In this document: in pieces, positions 33,375 through 43,073 of the stretch | Position numbering within the stretch: position 1 is the stretch's first letter | Layout: each line of letters begins with the position of its first letter | From: Xanthomarina spongicola | GTDB taxonomy: Bacteria > Bacteroidota > Bacteroidia > Flavobacteriales > Flavobacteriaceae | NCBI RefSeq assembly: GCF_003148645.1 | Contig: NZ_QGGP01000001.1 | Span: forward strand, 620,001-684,000 | Direction: 5' to 3' | Length of the DNA: 64,000 bases | The notes under the pieces: generated by a model | Told to the model about the DNA's origin: nothing | Seen by the model: the letters and a program-made list of their open reading frames with translations, nothing else | Databases searched by the model: none | Program-made: the position numbers and the translations under genes

Positions 33375-34667
33375 ATGAAACAGGTGAGTAACCGTAAGTT
33401 AGGCAGAAATATTCTTAAATTAAGTTTAGTTTTTATTCTAACAATTTCAACTTCAATTTTCGCTCAAGATGGCGATCCAGAAAAAGGAAAATCTTTATTT
33501 AATGCCAATTGTGCTGCTTGTCATAAATTAGACAAGAAAATGACAGGTCCTGCTCTTCGTCATATAGAGCAACGTTTGGCAGATGAACAAGGTTTAGATA
33601 GAGAATGGCTAGCAGCCTGGATTCGTAACAGTTCAGCTTTAATTAAAGCTGGAGATGCATATGCAACTAAGATTTATGACGAGTACAGTGGAGCAGCTAT
33701 GACAGCTTTTCCTCAATTATCAGACGAAGACATAAACGATCTTTTAGCTTATACAGAACAAGAAGCTGTAGTTCCTGCACAAGTTGCTGGTGCTGTTTCT
33801 TCAGGTGGACAAGCATCATCAGGGTCTGGAATTTCAAACAAAATAATTTTAGGAGCACTAGGACTGTTGTTTGCACTTTTAGCAATGGCCTTATTGTTAG
33901 TAAGACGTACATTAAATCGTTTTGCAGAGGCTAAAGGTGTAGATGTTTCTGAAACAAAAGGAACTCCTATCTGGAAGGCATTTGTTCAAAATCAATTTTT
34001 AGTTTTAGTTACTGCTATTTTCTTATTATTAGCAAGTGGTTATTATTTATATGGTTATATGATGCAAATTGGTGTGGATCAAGGATACCAACCAGTACAA
34101 CCAATTCACTATTCGCATAAAATACATGCTGGAGATAATGGAATAGATTGTAAATACTGTCACTCTTCTGCAAGAGTTAGTAAAACATCTGGAATTCCAT
34201 CTTTAAATGTATGTATGAATTGTCACAAATCAATTTATGAAGTTGCTGAATCTACTGCAACTGAAGAATACAGCAAAGAATTCTACGATGGAGAAATCAA
34301 AAAATTATATGCTGCAGCTGGTTGGAGTGATGAAGAACAAAAATATACTGGAGAAGAGCAACCTGTTAAATGGGTAAGAATTCATAATTTACCAGATTTC
34401 GCATATTTTAATCACTCACAACACGTAACTGTTGCAGGAATTGAATGTCAAACATGTCATGGACCTGTAGAAGAAATGGAAATAGTTTCGCAATATGCTC
34501 CATTAACAATGGGATGGTGTGTTAACTGTCACAGAGATACAAATGTGAAAGTAAAAGACAATGCTTATTATACTAAAATACATGAAGAGTTATCTAAAAA
34601 GTATGGTGTAGACCAGCTTACAGTAGCTCAAATGGGTGGATTAGAATGTGGTAAATGCCATTACTAA
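33375..34667 (+). CDS. actA: Alternative complex III subunit ActA, multiheme cytochrome c
   Basis: Periplasmic electron-transfer subunit of the quinol:cytochrome c oxidoreductase, 430 aa from the ATG at 33375, which begins the signal peptide directly; the in-frame GTG at 33330 adds 15 unneeded residues. Six CxxCH heme sites are visible: CAACH at 46-50 in an N-terminal cytochrome c domain, then, after two membrane segments (ILGALGLLFALLAMALLLV; FLVLVTAIFLLLASGYYLYG), CKYCH, CMNCH, CQTCH, CVNCH and CGKCH at the very end. The five C-terminal sites match the pentaheme ActA; the sixth belongs to a fused monoheme domain. First gene of actABCDEF-coxBA. Confidence 0.93.
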   Translation: MKQVSNRKLGRNILKLSLVFILTISTSIFAQDGDPEKGKSLFNANCAACHKLDKKMTGPALRHIEQRLADEQGLDREWLAAWIRNSSALIKAGDAYATKIYDEYSGAAMTAFPQLSDEDINDLLAYTEQEAVVPAQVAGAVSSGGQASSGSGISNKIILGALGLLFALLAMALLLVRRTLNRFAEAKGVDVSETKGTPIWKAFVQNQFLVLVTAIFLLLASGYYLYGYMMQIGVDQGYQPVQPIHYSHKIHAGDNGIDCKYCHSSARVSKTSGIPSLNVCMNCHKSIYEVAESTATEEYSKEFYDGEIKKLYAAAGWSDEEQKYTGEEQPVKWVRIHNLPDFAYFNHSQHVTVAGIECQTCHGPVEEMEIVSQYAPLTMGWCVNCHRDTNVKVKDNAYYTKIHEELSKKYGVDQLTVAQMGGLECGKCHY

Positions 34668-34753
34668 TAATTAGATTTTAGAAATTTCCATAACAATGGA
34701 AATCACTTAAAAGAGAAACAAAAATAAATTAAGAAGTAATTCAATTATATAAT

Positions 34754-37700
34754 ATGTCATCAAACAAGAAATACTGGAAAAGTGTTGAAGAGCTAAAAGA
34801 GAATAGCTCTATTGTTGAGACGCTACAACAAAACGAGTTTGTTGAAGAGATTCCTACTGATGAGTTTTTAGGGAATAAAGAATCGTTAGAGAGCTCTAAA
34901 ACAACGCGTCGTGATTTCTTAAAATATGTTGGTTTTAGTACAGCTGCTGCATCTTTAGCAGCCTGTGAAGGACCAGTTATTAAATCAATTCCTTATGTAG
35001 TGCAACCAGAAGAAATAGTTCCAGGTGTAGCAAATTACTATGCAACAACTATTGCAGATGGTTTTGATTTTGCGAGTGTATTAGTTAAAACTCGTGAAGG
35101 TCGTCCAATTAAAATTGAAAACAATACTATGGCATCCACTAATGGTGGAGCAAATGCTAGGGTAAATGCATCTGTTTTAGGATTGTACGACAGTTTGAGA
35201 ATGCAAGGTCCTGTTAAAGGAGATAGTTATGTTTCTTGGGAAGATTTAAATGCTGAGGTAAGTCAAAAACTAACTGCTTTAAGTGGTTCTGGAAAGCAAA
35301 TTGTTTTATTAACACAAACATTTGCTAGTCCTTCTACATCAAAATTGATAGCTGAATTCAAACAAAAATATGGTAATGTAAACCATGTTATATATGATGC
35401 TGTTTCAGAATCTGCAGCACTAGATGCTTATCAAGCAAAATATAATGAAAGAGCATTAGCTAATTACGATTTCTCTAAAGCTGAAACTATTGTTTCTGTT
35501 GGAGCAGATTTCCTTAGCGATTGGCAAGGAGGAGGGTTCGATACTGGCTATTCAGCTGGACGCATACCTACAAAAGGAAAAATGTCTCGTCACATTCAGT
35601 TTGAGTCTAATATGTCTTTAACTGGAGCTAATGCAGATAAACGTGTACCATTAAAACCAAGTCAACAAAAATTAGCTTTAGCTAAATTATATAGTGAAGT
35701 TGTAGGAGGATCTATTTCTGTAGATTTGCCAGAGCATATATTAGATGCAGTAAGCAAAGCAGCAACTCAACTTAAGAATTCAGGGAACAAAGCAGTTGTA
35801 GTTACTGGTATTCAAGATGTAAATGCACAAACAGTTGTTTTAGAAATTAATGAATATTTAAAATCTAAAGCTTTTGATGCTTCTACACCAATAAAAACAA
35901 GACAAGGAAATGATAAAAAAGTAAATACTTTAGTTGCTGATATGAAAGCAGGCAAAGTTGGCGCTATTATCATGAGTGGCGTAAATCCACTTTATACATT
36001 ACCAAATGCAGCAGATTTTGCAGAAGGTTTAGCTCAAACAGATTTATCTGTTACTTTCTCAATGAAAGCAGACGAAACATCTACACAAACTCAATATATT
36101 GCTGCAGCACCTCATTATTTAGAATCTTGGGGAGACGTTGAATTGAAAAAAGGACATTTTGCATTAATGCAACCAACAATTCGTCCGTTATTCGATACAA
36201 AACAATTTCAAGACGCTTTATTAAATTGGATAGGGAACGATATTTCTTACCATGATTACATAAAACAAACTTGGAACGAAAGTATTTTAGGAGGAGCATC
36301 ATTTAGTCAAGCATTACACGATGGTGTTTTTGTTTCTAACGGAAACATGACTTTAGCTACTTCAAGTGAAAGTGAAACTAACACAACTTCAGAAGATGAT
36401 AAAACATTTGTTGGAGGTATTATTGAAGATGTTGCACAGGGTCTAGGAATTAAGAAAGATGATGAAATTGTTATTGAAGAAACTACTACTGCACCAGTTG
36501 CTAAAGGTGGTCAAGCTGCAAGAGCATTAGCTTCTTCAACTTTACCTGAAGGTTTTGAGTTAACATTATATACTAAAGTTGGAATGGGAGATGGTCAACA
36601 AGCCAATAACCCATGGTTACAAGAGTTTCCAGATCCATTAACAAGAACATCTTGGGATAATTATTTAACAGTTTCCATAACAGATGCAGAAGCATTAGGT
36701 CTAAGAAATGATCATAGTGCTGATGGTGGTTTAAATGGTAGCTATGCAAACGTAACTGTAAACGGAACAACTTTAGAGAATGTGCCAGTAATGATTCAAC
36801 CAGGACAAGCTAAAGGATCTGTTGGTTTAGCGTTTGGTTACGGTAGAACTACTGGTTTAAAAAATGAAATGAAGACTGGTGTAAATGCTTATGTTTTATG
36901 CCAAGATTTTAATAATGTACAAAATGTAAATGTTACAGCTGCTTCAGGTATGCACGAATTTGCTTCTGTACAACTACACAACACTTTAATGGGTCGTGGA
37001 GATATTATTAAAGAAACCACTTTAGAAATTTTTAATACAAAAGATAAATCTGTTTGGAATGCTGTACCTGTTGTATCATTAAATCACGTTGATACACCAG
37101 TAAGTTCTCCTGATGTAGATTTATGGGATGAATTTGATCGTTCAATAGGACATCATTTTAATTTATCTATTGACTTAAATGCCTGTACTGGATGTGGTGC
37201 TTGTGTGATTGCTTGTCATGCAGAAAATAATGTGCCTGTTGTTGGAAAAGAAGAAGTGCGTAAAAGTAGAGATATGCACTGGTTGCGTATTGATAGATAT
37301 TACTCTTCTGAAGAATCTTTTGATGGAGATAATGCTAAAAAAGAAAATATTTCTGGATTAGGAAGTTCATTAAGTGAATTTGGCGAAATGGAACAAGCTT
37401 CAGAGAATCCTCAAGTGGCATTCCAACCTGTAATGTGTCAACACTGTAATCATGCACCTTGCGAAACTGTTTGTCCAGTTGCTGCAACATCGCATGGTCG
37501 TCAAGGTCAAAACCATATGGCTTATAACCGTTGTGTAGGTACAAGATATTGTGCAAACAACTGTCCTTATAAAGTGCGTCGTTTCAACTGGTTCTTATAC
37601 TCACAAAACGATGAGTTTGATTACTATATGAATGATGATTTAGGACGTATGGTATTAAATCCAGATGTTGTTGTTCGTTCTCGTGGAGTCATGGAAAAAT

Positions 37701-37960
37701 GTTCTATGTGTATTCAAAAAACACAAAAAACCATTCTAGATGCTAAACGTGATGGACGTGAAATTAAAGATGGTGAATTCCAAACAGCATGTTCTTCTGC
37801 TTGTAGTAATGGAGCAATGGTATTTGGAGATATCAATGATAAAGACAGTAAAGTTGCAAAACTTTTAGAAGATAATCGTATGTATCATTTATTAGAAAGT
37901 GTTGGTACTAAGCCTAACGTGCAGTATCATACTAAAGTGAGAAATACAACCGAAGCATAA
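34754..37960 (+). CDS. actB: Alternative complex III subunit ActB, iron-sulfur / molybdopterin-fold
   Basis: 1068 aa, extracytoplasmic. A Tat-type signal lies unusually deep: TRRDFLKYVG at about 51-60, a hydrophobic stretch, then LAAC with Cys71 as possible lipid anchor. The middle (about 80-780) has the molybdopterin-oxidoreductase fold but this subunit is known to lack the cofactor in ACIII. The C-terminal part (from about 795) is ferredoxin-like with cysteine clusters CTGCGACVIACH, CQHCNHAPCETVCP, CVGTRYCANNCP and CSMCIQK plus CSSACS, enough for the expected 3Fe-4S and 4Fe-4S clusters. actC follows after 34 bases. Confidence 0.95.
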   Translation: MSSNKKYWKSVEELKENSSIVETLQQNEFVEEIPTDEFLGNKESLESSKTTRRDFLKYVGFSTAAASLAACEGPVIKSIPYVVQPEEIVPGVANYYATTIADGFDFASVLVKTREGRPIKIENNTMASTNGGANARVNASVLGLYDSLRMQGPVKGDSYVSWEDLNAEVSQKLTALSGSGKQIVLLTQTFASPSTSKLIAEFKQKYGNVNHVIYDAVSESAALDAYQAKYNERALANYDFSKAETIVSVGADFLSDWQGGGFDTGYSAGRIPTKGKMSRHIQFESNMSLTGANADKRVPLKPSQQKLALAKLYSEVVGGSISVDLPEHILDAVSKAATQLKNSGNKAVVVTGIQDVNAQTVVLEINEYLKSKAFDASTPIKTRQGNDKKVNTLVADMKAGKVGAIIMSGVNPLYTLPNAADFAEGLAQTDLSVTFSMKADETSTQTQYIAAAPHYLESWGDVELKKGHFALMQPTIRPLFDTKQFQDALLNWIGNDISYHDYIKQTWNESILGGASFSQALHDGVFVSNGNMTLATSSESETNTTSEDDKTFVGGIIEDVAQGLGIKKDDEIVIEETTTAPVAKGGQAARALASSTLPEGFELTLYTKVGMGDGQQANNPWLQEFPDPLTRTSWDNYLTVSITDAEALGLRNDHSADGGLNGSYANVTVNGTTLENVPVMIQPGQAKGSVGLAFGYGRTTGLKNEMKTGVNAYVLCQDFNNVQNVNVTAASGMHEFASVQLHNTLMGRGDIIKETTLEIFNTKDKSVWNAVPVVSLNHVDTPVSSPDVDLWDEFDRSIGHHFNLSIDLNACTGCGACVIACHAENNVPVVGKEEVRKSRDMHWLRIDRYYSSEESFDGDNAKKENISGLGSSLSEFGEMEQASENPQVAFQPVMCQHCNHAPCETVCPVAATSHGRQGQNHMAYNRCVGTRYCANNCPYKVRRFNWFLYSQNDEFDYYMNDDLGRMVLNPDVVVRSRGVMEKCSMCIQKTQKTILDAKRDGREIKDGEFQTACSSACSNGAMVFGDINDKDSKVAKLLEDNRMYHLLESVGTKPNVQYHTKVRNTTEA

Positions 37961-37994
37961 TAAAACGAATTAAGAAAATAATTATAAAAGGATT

Positions 37995-39452
37995 ATGGCG
38001 TCTCATTACGAAGCACCTATTAGAAGACCTTTAGTTACAGGCGAAAAATCATACCACGATGTATCTGTGGATGTAGCAAGACCTGTTGAAGGTAAAGCAA
38101 ACAAATCTTGGTGGATAGTTTTTTCTATTGCACTAGTAGCTTTTCTTTGGGGAATAGGATGTATCATTTATACAATATCAACAGGTATCGGAACTTGGGG
38201 TTTAAATAAGACCGTAGGTTGGGCTTGGGATATTACCAATTTCGTTTGGTGGGTTGGTATTGGACATGCAGGAACATTAATTTCTGCTGTACTTCTATTA
38301 TTCCGTCAAAAATGGAGAATGGCAATTAACCGTTCTGCAGAAGCAATGACAATTTTCTCAGTTGTTCAAGCTGGTTTATTCCCTATTATTCACATGGGTC
38401 GTCCATGGTTAGGATATTGGGTTTTACCAATACCAAATCAATTTGGCTCTCTTTGGGTAAATTTTAACTCACCATTACTTTGGGATGTATTTGCAATATC
38501 AACATATCTATCTGTATCATTAGTATTCTGGTGGACAGGATTATTACCAGATTTTGCAATGTTAAGAGATAGAGCAATCAAGCCTTTCCAAAAGAAAATA
38601 TATTCATTATTAAGTTTTGGTTGGTCTGGAAGAGCAAAAGATTGGCAACGTTTTGAAGAAGTATCATTGGTACTTGCTGGTTTAGCAACACCTTTAGTAC
38701 TTTCAGTACATACTATTGTATCTTTCGATTTCGCAACTTCAGTTATACCAGGATGGCATACTACTATTTTCCCTCCTTACTTTGTTGCAGGAGCCGTTTT
38801 CTCAGGATTTGCCATGGTAAACACACTTCTTATTATTATGAGAAAAGTGTGTAATCTTGAAGACTATATTACTGTGCAGCATATAGAATTAATGAACATC
38901 GTAATTATGATTACAGGTTCTATAGTAGGTGTGGCTTATATTACTGAATTATTTATTGCTTGGTATTCTGGTGTAGAATACGAACAATATGCATTCTTAA
39001 ATAGAGCAACAGGACCTTATTGGTGGGCATATTGGGCTATGATGTCTTGTAACGTATTCTCTCCACAGTTTATGTGGTTTAAGAAATTAAGAACAAGTAT
39101 TATGTTCTCATTCTTTATCTCAATTGTAGTAAATATTGGTATGTGGTTCGAGCGTTTTGTAATTATTGTAACATCATTACACAGAGATTACTTACCATCT
39201 TCTTGGACTATGTTCTCTCCTACATTTGTAGATATAGGTATCTTTATTGGAACTATTGGATTCTTCTTTGTGTTATTTTTATTATACGCAAGAACATTCC
39301 CAGTAATTGCTCAAGCTGAGGTGAAAACTATTTTAAAATCTTCAGGTGATAGATATAAAAAGATTAGAGAAAGAGGAGATAGTTTAGTAGGAACAGGAGT
39401 TGATGAAAGAACTTCTGGAAGCCAAGTTAACAAAACAAAAAACGACGAGTAG
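37995..39452 (+). CDS. actC: Alternative complex III subunit ActC (NrfD-like quinol-binding)
   Basis: Polytopic membrane subunit, 485 aa, with ten or so hydrophobic segments (WWIVFSIALVAFLWGIGCIIY; VGIGHAGTLISAVLLLF; MNIVIMITGSIVGVAYITE and others). The NrfD family supplies the quinol site, and conserved His/Asp residues are seen in HAGTLIS and HTIVSFDFATSVIPGWH. The hydrophilic C-terminal tail (about 450-485) is Lys/Arg rich and cytoplasmic. actD starts 3 bases after the stop. Confidence 0.95.
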   Translation: MASHYEAPIRRPLVTGEKSYHDVSVDVARPVEGKANKSWWIVFSIALVAFLWGIGCIIYTISTGIGTWGLNKTVGWAWDITNFVWWVGIGHAGTLISAVLLLFRQKWRMAINRSAEAMTIFSVVQAGLFPIIHMGRPWLGYWVLPIPNQFGSLWVNFNSPLLWDVFAISTYLSVSLVFWWTGLLPDFAMLRDRAIKPFQKKIYSLLSFGWSGRAKDWQRFEEVSLVLAGLATPLVLSVHTIVSFDFATSVIPGWHTTIFPPYFVAGAVFSGFAMVNTLLIIMRKVCNLEDYITVQHIELMNIVIMITGSIVGVAYITELFIAWYSGVEYEQYAFLNRATGPYWWAYWAMMSCNVFSPQFMWFKKLRTSIMFSFFISIVVNIGMWFERFVIIVTSLHRDYLPSSWTMFSPTFVDIGIFIGTIGFFFVLFLLYARTFPVIAQAEVKTILKSSGDRYKKIRERGDSLVGTGVDERTSGSQVNKTKNDE

Positions 39453-39455
39453 CAT

Positions 39456-39992
39456 ATGGAAACTTCAAAAGTAATTCACGCTATTTATACAGATGATGAT
39501 GTATTAATGAATGCTGTTAAAAAAGTAAAAGCAGAGAAACATCACATTGAAGAAATATATACACCTTTTCCAGTTCACGGACTAGACAAGGCTATGGGAT
39601 TAGCTCCAACACGTATTGCAATTGCATCTTTTATTTATGGATGTATAGGTTTAATTGTTTCTATTGTCATGATGGATTTTATCATGATATCTGATTGGCC
39701 TCAAAACATAGGTGGTAAACCAAGTTTTAGCTACATAGAAAACATGCCAGCATTTGTGCCAATTATGTTTGAGCTAACCGTATTCTTTGCTGCCCATTTA
39801 ATGGTAATTACATTTTATTTACGCAGTAGAATGTGGCCATTTAAAAAAGCTGAAAATCCAGACCCAAGAACTACAGACGACCACTTTTTAATGGAAATTG
39901 CAGTTCATGGTAATGAAAAGGAGTTAGATAGCTTACTTAAAGAAACTGGAGCAGTAGAAATTAGATTAATTGAAAAAGAAGAAGCACATTAA
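39456..39992 (+). CDS. actD: Alternative complex III subunit ActD (DUF3341)
   Basis: 178 aa. A soluble N-terminal alpha/beta part (about 1-55, VIHAIYTDDDVLMNAVKKVK ... YTPFPVHGLDKAMGL) is followed by two transmembrane helices (IAIASFIYGCIGLIVSIVMM; FVPIMFELTVFFAAHLMVITFYL) and a charged C-terminal tail ending IRLIEKEEAH. It has no redox motifs; in ACIII this subunit is structural. It is packed tightly between actC and actE. Confidence 0.93.
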   Translation: METSKVIHAIYTDDDVLMNAVKKVKAEKHHIEEIYTPFPVHGLDKAMGLAPTRIAIASFIYGCIGLIVSIVMMDFIMISDWPQNIGGKPSFSYIENMPAFVPIMFELTVFFAAHLMVITFYLRSRMWPFKKAENPDPRTTDDHFLMEIAVHGNEKELDSLLKETGAVEIRLIEKEEAH

Positions 39993-40001
39993 TATAGTAA
40001 T

Positions 40002-40559
40002 ATGAAGAGCTTAATAAAAATAACGGTTATAGGATTAGTGTTCATATCATTTGTATCTTGTATGGATGATTCAAGACCTAATTATCAATTCATGCCAAAC
40101 ATGTATGAATCTGTAGGTTATGAAACATATTCTGAATCTCAAGCATTTAGAAGTGGTATTGAAGCGCAATTGCCTGTAGAAGGAACTATTGCTAGAGGTT
40201 ATATGCCATTTGAATATTCAAATACAATCGAAGATTTTCTATTAGCAAAAGAAAATTTAAAGAGTCCAATAGATTTAACTCAAGTTAACTTAGAAGAAGC
40301 TAAAATTCTTTATGATATTTATTGTGGCATTTGCCATGGTACAAAAGGAGATGGACAAGGACAACTTGTGAAAAGAGAAAAAATATTAGGGATACCAAGA
40401 TATGATGATATAGGAAGATCTATTACAGAAGGTAGTATTTATCATTCTATTTATTATGGTAAAAATACCATGGGTTCTTATGCAAATCAACTAAGCGAAG
40501 AAGAAAGTTGGCAAGTAGTAGCTTATGTATTAGACTTAAAAGCTAAATTAGAAAAGTAA
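40002..40559 (+). CDS. actE: Alternative complex III subunit ActE, monoheme cytochrome c lipoprotein
   Basis: 185 aa. Lipoprotein signal with lipobox FVSC (Cys20), so it is anchored on the periplasmic side. A single heme site CGICH at 108-112 is followed by GTKGDGQG; the axial Met is probably in KNTMGSYA. It is the likely electron exit to cytochrome oxidase. It sits 9 bases after actD and 24 bases before actF. Confidence 0.94.
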   Translation: MKSLIKITVIGLVFISFVSCMDDSRPNYQFMPNMYESVGYETYSESQAFRSGIEAQLPVEGTIARGYMPFEYSNTIEDFLLAKENLKSPIDLTQVNLEEAKILYDIYCGICHGTKGDGQGQLVKREKILGIPRYDDIGRSITEGSIYHSIYYGKNTMGSYANQLSEEESWQVVAYVLDLKAKLEK

Positions 40560-40583
40560 GAAAGATAAAGATTAAATATAGAT

Positions 40584-41945
40584 ATGTACACAATCTCAAA
40601 TAAATTAAAGACATTTTCTATAGCCTTAATAATTTTAGGACTATTAGGTGTAGGATATGGTTTTATGACATCTCATAAATCTTTTGAAGACGTTGAAACC
40701 ATGTTAGCACAAGAATCATCTCATGGTGGAGGACATGCTGAAGAAGCTACACATGAAACAGCATCACAAGATGTAGTGGCTAGTGAAGATCATGCACAAG
40801 AATCACATGGTGAAGAATCTCACGTAGATGCTCATAAAGAGCATGTAGAACATGTACAACATCAAATTGCAAATAGACCTTGGTCTGCATTATATGTAGC
40901 AGCATTTTTCTTCTTCATGATTGCACTTGGTGTATTAGCATTTTATGCTATACAGTTTGCATCTCAAGCAGGTTGGTCTCCAGTTCTGTTTAGGGTTATG
41001 GAAGGAATTACAGCTTATGTATTACCTGGAGGACTTATTGTTTTAGCTATTGCAATAGCTTCAGGAACAATTGGACACTATAACATTTTTATATGGATGG
41101 ATCCAGATGTAGTTGCTCATGATAAATTATTACAAGGTAAAGCAGGTTGGTTAAATATAGGATGGTTTGCAGTAAGAGGATTAATCTTTATTGCAGGCTG
41201 GAGTATCTATAGATTCTTTGCACGTAAATTTACAATTGCTCAAGATAAATCTGATGATAACAGTAACTTTAAGAAAACCTTCCGTATTTCTGCAGCATTT
41301 TTAGTATTCTTTATTTATACAGAATCTATTATGTCTTGGGACTGGATTATGAGTGTAGATCCTCACTGGTTTAGTACTTTGTTTGGATGGTATGTTTTTG
41401 CTGGAATGGCAGTTAGTGGTATTACTGTAATTGCATTTATTTCACTCTATTTAAAATCTAGAGGATATTTAGAAGTTGTAAACGATAGTCATATTCATGA
41501 TTTAGCGAAATTTATGTTTGGCTTCAGCATCTTTTGGGCTTACTTATGGTTCTCTCAATTCATGTTAATCTGGTACGCAAATATTCCAGAAGAAGTAACA
41601 TATTTTGTTACTCGTATTGAAGATTATAATGGACTTTTCTTTGGAATGCTCGCGTTAAACTTAGTATTCCCATTCCTAGTCTTAATGAATAGTGATTACA
41701 AACGTATTCCTTGGTTTGTTGTTATGGCTGGAATAGTAATCTTAGTTGGTCATTATATTGATGTGTATGTTATGATTATGCCAGCAACTGTTGGAGACAG
41801 ATGGGCGTTTGGAATTCCTGAAATAAGCTCTATCATGTTATTTGCTGGATTATTTTTATTTATAGTATTTACAGCTTTAACTAAAGCACCATTAGTAGTT
41901 AAAAGAAATCCGTTCTTAAAGGAAAGTGAAAATTTCCATTATTAA
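40584..41945 (+). CDS. actF: Alternative complex III subunit ActF (NrfD-like)
   Basis: Second polytopic NrfD-type subunit, 453 aa, with about ten membrane segments (SIALIILGLLGVGYGF; ALYVAAFFFFMIALGVLAFYAIQFA; FLVFFIYTESIMSWDWIMSVDPHWF). Between the first two helices, residues 47-93 form a loop with ten histidines and many Glu/Asp, an unusual potential metal-binding segment. The gene ends 26 bases before coxB. Confidence 0.93.
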   Translation: MYTISNKLKTFSIALIILGLLGVGYGFMTSHKSFEDVETMLAQESSHGGGHAEEATHETASQDVVASEDHAQESHGEESHVDAHKEHVEHVQHQIANRPWSALYVAAFFFFMIALGVLAFYAIQFASQAGWSPVLFRVMEGITAYVLPGGLIVLAIAIASGTIGHYNIFIWMDPDVVAHDKLLQGKAGWLNIGWFAVRGLIFIAGWSIYRFFARKFTIAQDKSDDNSNFKKTFRISAAFLVFFIYTESIMSWDWIMSVDPHWFSTLFGWYVFAGMAVSGITVIAFISLYLKSRGYLEVVNDSHIHDLAKFMFGFSIFWAYLWFSQFMLIWYANIPEEVTYFVTRIEDYNGLFFGMLALNLVFPFLVLMNSDYKRIPWFVVMAGIVILVGHYIDVYVMIMPATVGDRWAFGIPEISSIMLFAGLFLFIVFTALTKAPLVVKRNPFLKESENFHY

Positions 41946-41971
41946 AAATTAATTAAAGAAGAGAAAAGACA

Positions 41972-43039
41972 ATGACAGCTTTTTTAACAATAATAATAGT
42001 ACTTTTTGTAGCTGTTGCCATATGGCAAATGGTTAAAATATTTGATTTAGCCCAGGTTGGTTCATCAAATAGCCAAATAGCAACAGATAATGATAACAAA
42101 ATAAATGCATATTTAATGTTAGCTTTTTTAGCTTTCATTTATATCATTACCATTGTATGTTTTGTAAAATGGGGTGATTTACCATTAATGTCAAATTCAG
42201 CATCTGAGCATGGTTCTGAAATTGATAATTTGATGATAATTACTATGGTAATTATTTTCATTGTACAAACCGTTACACAATATTTATTACACTATTTTGC
42301 TTTTAAATATAGAGGAGAAAAAGGTAAGAAGGCTTTGTTCTATGCAGATAACAATACCTTAGAAGCCATTTGGACTATTATTCCAGTTATTGTATTGGCT
42401 GGTTTAATTATATACGGTTTATTTACTTGGACAAGTATCATGAACGTGAATGAAGATGATGATCCATTAATAATAGAATTATATGCACAACAGTTTAACT
42501 GGAAGGCTCGTTATGGTGGGAATGATAACACATTAGGTAAAGCTAATGTAAGATTAATTAACTTAGATAATGCTAACATTTTAGGTCTAGACGAATCTGA
42601 CCCAAATGCACAAGATGATATAATTACTTCAGAATTACATTTACCAGTAGGTAAACCAGTCTTGTTTAAAATGCGTTCTCAAGATGTATTACACTCTGCT
42701 TATATGCCTCACTTTAGAGCGCAAATGAACTGTGTTCCTGGTATGGTTACTCAGTTTGGTTTTACACCAACTATTACCACAGCAGACATGAGACAAACAC
42801 AACAAATTAAAGATAAGGTGGCTAATATTAATAATATTAGAGCTGAAAAAAGTAAAGAATTAGCAGCTAAAGGTGAAGCAGCCTTAGAACCTTACGAATT
42901 TGATTATTTGTTGTTATGTAATAAGATTTGTGGAAAATCGCATTATAATATGCAAATGAATATCATTGTTGAGACTCAAGAAGAGTACGACGCATGGATA
43001 AAAGAACAAAAAGAATTTAAAGATTCTTTAATTAAGTAA
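41972..43039 (+). CDS. coxB: Cytochrome c oxidase subunit II (CuA)
   Basis: 355 aa. The N-terminal half contains four hydrophobic segments (AFLTIIIVLFVAVAIWQMV; YLMLAFLAFIYIITIVCFV; MIITMVIIFIVQTVTQYLL; IWTIIPVIVLAGLIIYGLF), two more than in classical subunit II. The C-terminal cupredoxin domain carries the CuA ligands: VLHSAYMPHF (His) and CNKICGKSHYNM (C-x3-C-x3-H-x2-M). It takes electrons from the periplasmic cytochrome c domains encoded upstream. No heme c domain is fused to it. coxA follows after 34 bases. Confidence 0.95.
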   Translation: MTAFLTIIIVLFVAVAIWQMVKIFDLAQVGSSNSQIATDNDNKINAYLMLAFLAFIYIITIVCFVKWGDLPLMSNSASEHGSEIDNLMIITMVIIFIVQTVTQYLLHYFAFKYRGEKGKKALFYADNNTLEAIWTIIPVIVLAGLIIYGLFTWTSIMNVNEDDDPLIIELYAQQFNWKARYGGNDNTLGKANVRLINLDNANILGLDESDPNAQDDIITSELHLPVGKPVLFKMRSQDVLHSAYMPHFRAQMNCVPGMVTQFGFTPTITTADMRQTQQIKDKVANINNIRAEKSKELAAKGEAALEPYEFDYLLLCNKICGKSHYNMQMNIIVETQEEYDAWIKEQKEFKDSLIK

Positions 43040-43073
43040 TTAAGAAACGGTTTTAAAAAGTATATAATAGATT

